DNA of 64,000 nucleotides from Nostoc calcicola FACHB-3891 (GTDB taxonomy: Bacteria; Cyanobacteriota; Cyanobacteriia; Cyanobacteriales; Nostocaceae). Below the pieces are notes generated by a model. It worked only from the letters and a program-made list of their open reading frames with translations. It made no database searches and had not been told where the DNA came from. The translations under genes and the position numbers were made by a program. Shown piece after piece: positions 62,302-64,000 of this stretch; positions within the stretch are counted from its first letter, which is position 1, and every line of letters starts with the position of its first letter. The stretch lies in contig NZ_JACJRQ010000033.1 in NCBI RefSeq assembly GCF_014697355.1, positions 23,961-87,960 on the forward strand, written 5' to 3'.

Positions 62302-63726
62302 TCAACTAATCATCTTCTCTAAAGCAATTTGCAAATCTTTAGTTAATTCGCTTGCAGCTTGCCTAGTGGCGTGGCGTAGTTTACCGCCGTAGGCATCGCC
62401 TTGAGATTTTTCCCAACGTTCGCTAACCGAAATTGGCTCTCCCACGGTGATTTTTGCCCGTCGTAAACCTAACCTTGGTCGCCCTGGAAGTGTGGTATCT
62501 TTAATTCGAGAAAGCATATCAAAAATCAGCAAAGTTGTTTCCGCAAACTTTTCTGCTGTCGGTTTTTCTTGAATATAATTTGCGGTGACTGCAACGAAAC
62601 TTTCTACTATTCGCATGTGCCGCATTCGCAAGTCCGCTTCTTGGGCAATCCAATCTGCTAAACCGCGTTTCAGGGGTGGTAAATTATTAATATCTGGTAA
62701 ATCTTCGCGGTAAATATAATTCCAACCAGCTTCTTCCAAGCGGCGACAACGGTCAATGAAATTTCCCTGTGGTTGAACTCCAAAATATTGCTCGGTAACT
62801 GCTAAAGACTTATCTAGTAGGCGATGGAGTCGAGCAATTAACACTTCATTAGAACTAGCAGATTCATCAATTGAGATGGTTTTAGGGATATCTTGATGAT
62901 AGAAATGACGATAAAATTCTTCCATTTCTGTAATTAGATATTCACCAAGACGATAGATGCGTTGATAATAAAATTCTTCGCCATCGCCTTGAGTAGTTTC
63001 CATTACAGATAAGCCACTATCAGCTTCCAATTTACTTAATAGCCAATCCAATTTTGACCAAGGTGGGTTGTCATAGGAATATTGAATGGCGATCGGCACA
63101 ATTAAAACTGTCTCAGAACGCTTGGCTTTTTGCAAATCTTCTACACACCAAAAGCCCATTTGGGAAACACCAGGTTCCAGTGGACTAACAATGCCACTAT
63201 GACCATTAGTACCGCCTTCGGGTGCCACTGCGATCGGCAGTTCCCCATTAGCAAATAACTCCCGCGCTGTTTGAATAGCTTGGCGATCTAGTCGTCTCCC
63301 GCGATGAACCGGCACACCCCCCACCCGTGAAAACAACCAACCTAGCCAGTCTCCAGCCCAAACCGTCATACCGCGATCGTAAAGAAAATAGCTGTGAACT
63401 GGGTATTGCAACTCGATATTTTTTTGACGCGCAACCTGTGGCACAATCCGCGAAAGCAAATACAGCATACACAACGGATCTTCCACCTCTGGGTGGCGAA
63501 ATGCCAACAAAAAGCGAATTTTTCCAGCCTGGAATTGTTGATAAAGTTCAGCTAATACCTCAACATTCTCAGCCTCAATTCCGACGATACCAGCTGGTAA
63601 CCAAGGTCGAGTCCGGAATCGTAGCACTATTGGGAGTAACCATCGAACAATCTGGAGTACCGATGGGTTAAACCGTTGGGGAATAAATTTTAGTGCTGGT
63701 TGAGTAGATTGAATTGATTTAGGCAA
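62302..63726 (-). CDS. Acyltransferase of the PlsC/LPLAT family
   Basis: A 474-residue protein with the lysophospholipid acyltransferase motifs. The HX4D catalytic pair is FRHPEVEDP (His and Asp), a second block is GGVPVHRGRRLDRQAI, and APEGGTNGHSG stands for the EGTRS block. PIAIQYSY follows. It is longer than PlsC and has a C-terminal helical region of about 220 residues, so it is a cyanobacterial subclass rather than the housekeeping enzyme. Near its C-terminus a 26-bp dispersed repeat is translated as GDAYGGKLR. The substrate is unknown. Confidence 0.85.
   Translation of the reverse strand: MPKSIQSTQPALKFIPQRFNPSVLQIVRWLLPIVLRFRTRPWLPAGIVGIEAENVEVLAELYQQFQAGKIRFLLAFRHPEVEDPLCMLYLLSRIVPQVARQKNIELQYPVHSYFLYDRGMTVWAGDWLGWLFSRVGGVPVHRGRRLDRQAIQTARELFANGELPIAVAPEGGTNGHSGIVSPLEPGVSQMGFWCVEDLQKAKRSETVLIVPIAIQYSYDNPPWSKLDWLLSKLEADSGLSVMETTQGDGEEFYYQRIYRLGEYLITEMEEFYRHFYHQDIPKTISIDESASSNEVLIARLHRLLDKSLAVTEQYFGVQPQGNFIDRCRRLEEAGWNYIYREDLPDINNLPPLKRGLADWIAQEADLRMRHMRIVESFVAVTANYIQEKPTAEKFAETTLLIFDMLSRIKDTTLPGRPRLGLRRAKITVGEPISVSERWEKSQGDAYGGKLRHATRQAASELTKDLQIALEKMIS
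62374..62399. repeat. Small dispersed repeat inside the acyltransferase gene
   Basis: The full 26-bp unit GCGTAGTTTACCGCCGTAGG-CATCGC lies within codons near the 3' end of the gene and is read in frame on the minus strand as GDAYGGKLR between the family-like SVSERWEKSQ and HATRQAASELT. The same unit occurs outside genes at 49036, 53215 and 55595. Confidence 0.85.
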
Positions 63727-63761
63727 GTCACTTTCCAGATTGTATTTTTAGCGATTGTACA

Positions 63762-63908
63762 ATATTTAAGCTAACAGCAACTGTTCACTACGGTACTCCG
63801 GTTATCACTGGCACTCGTGTTCCCATCTTTATCATTATTGGTTCCTTTGCAGGTGGTATGAGCAAAAAAGAAATTATGCAAGAATACAACCCACATTCCG
63901 CAGGTTAG
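63762..63908 (+). pseudogene. DUF433 antitoxin-like fragment
   Basis: The plus strand reads HYGTPVITGTRVPIFIIIGS then FAGGMSKKEIMQEYNPHSAG and a stop. GxPVIxGTRVP and the GMSxxEIxxEY motif are diagnostic of DUF433, the antitoxin-type partner of PIN-like toxins. There is no start codon in frame and the C-terminal third is missing, so the gene is a fragment. No toxin partner is visible before the window ends. Confidence 0.65.
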
Positions 63909-64000
63909 TTAGCAAAGCAGATAATATTTTCGACAGGGCGCACCAAAAAATGTGAGAATCCAGTGTCTTTCGGGAGTCAAATTAGTAATTTGCTTGGTGT

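Overview
The window reads as chromosome of a filamentous, probably heterocyst-forming cyanobacterium close to Nostoc/Anabaena. The evidence is frequent HIP1 octamers (GCGATCGC), arrays of heptamer short tandem repeats (STRR), DUF2499/DUF3593/DUF3318 genes typical of cyanobacteria, a sphR-sphS-phoU cluster with a divergent pair of coiled-coil genes arranged as I recall for Anabaena sp. PCC 7120, and CYP110-type P450s. All calls come from reading the sequence; no database search was run.

Layout. 1-3.1 kb: tail of a pgeF-like gene, csaB, a DUF2499-DUF3593 pair and hisA. 3.1-4.2 kb: a repeat-rich gap. 4.2-6.4 kb: the coiled-coil pair (likely zacK/zicK), divergent from the Pho regulators sphR, sphS, phoU (6.9-10 kb). 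10.8-13.2 kb: a Crp/Fnr regulator and an SLH-OprB porin. 13.2-17.5 kb: small conserved genes and an AT-rich multi-pass membrane protein. 17.9-22 kb: a two-gene anti-phage locus of the IetAS type plus a small ORF. 22.1-26.3 kb: acpP-fabF-tkt. 26.5-30.2 kb: an HdrB-like protein, lpxD and a heme-oxygenase-like diiron protein. 31.3-38.5 kb: a hybrid kinase, a P450 and a flavoprotein fused to a persulfide-dioxygenase-like metallo-beta-lactamase.

38.8-49.0 kb is the most striking region. It is a RiPP-type cluster built from lasso-peptide parts: a PqqD-like leader-binding protein, a 49-residue precursor with a lasso-type leader, an HPr-kinase homologue, three glycosyltransferases, a nucleotide-sugar epimerase, a B2-type leader peptidase, an ABC exporter and a PF14907-type nucleotidyltransferase. 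There is no asparagine-synthetase-like lasso cyclase in the window and no acidic residue where a lasso ring would close. The cluster therefore looks like a lasso-derived pathway for a differently modified peptide, perhaps phosphorylated and glycosylated.

49.2-55.7 kb: a fasciclin protein, sfsA, a 2OG-Fe dioxygenase beside a second P450, a HAD hydrolase, a histidine phosphatase and a ribbon-helix-helix antitoxin whose MazF partner is a remnant. 55.7-61.9 kb: a translationally coupled pair, a P-loop ATPase and a 1635-residue nSTAND-TM-WD40 protein, a candidate sensor/conflict system. 62.3-63.9 kb: an acyltransferase and a DUF433 fragment.

The gaps carry several mobile repeat families. One has CAATACGGTTCGG-type terminal inverted repeats, and four copies here are each flanked by a perfect 10-bp direct repeat. 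Very small palindromic repeats also sit inside coding sequence, in ietA and the acyltransferase gene.
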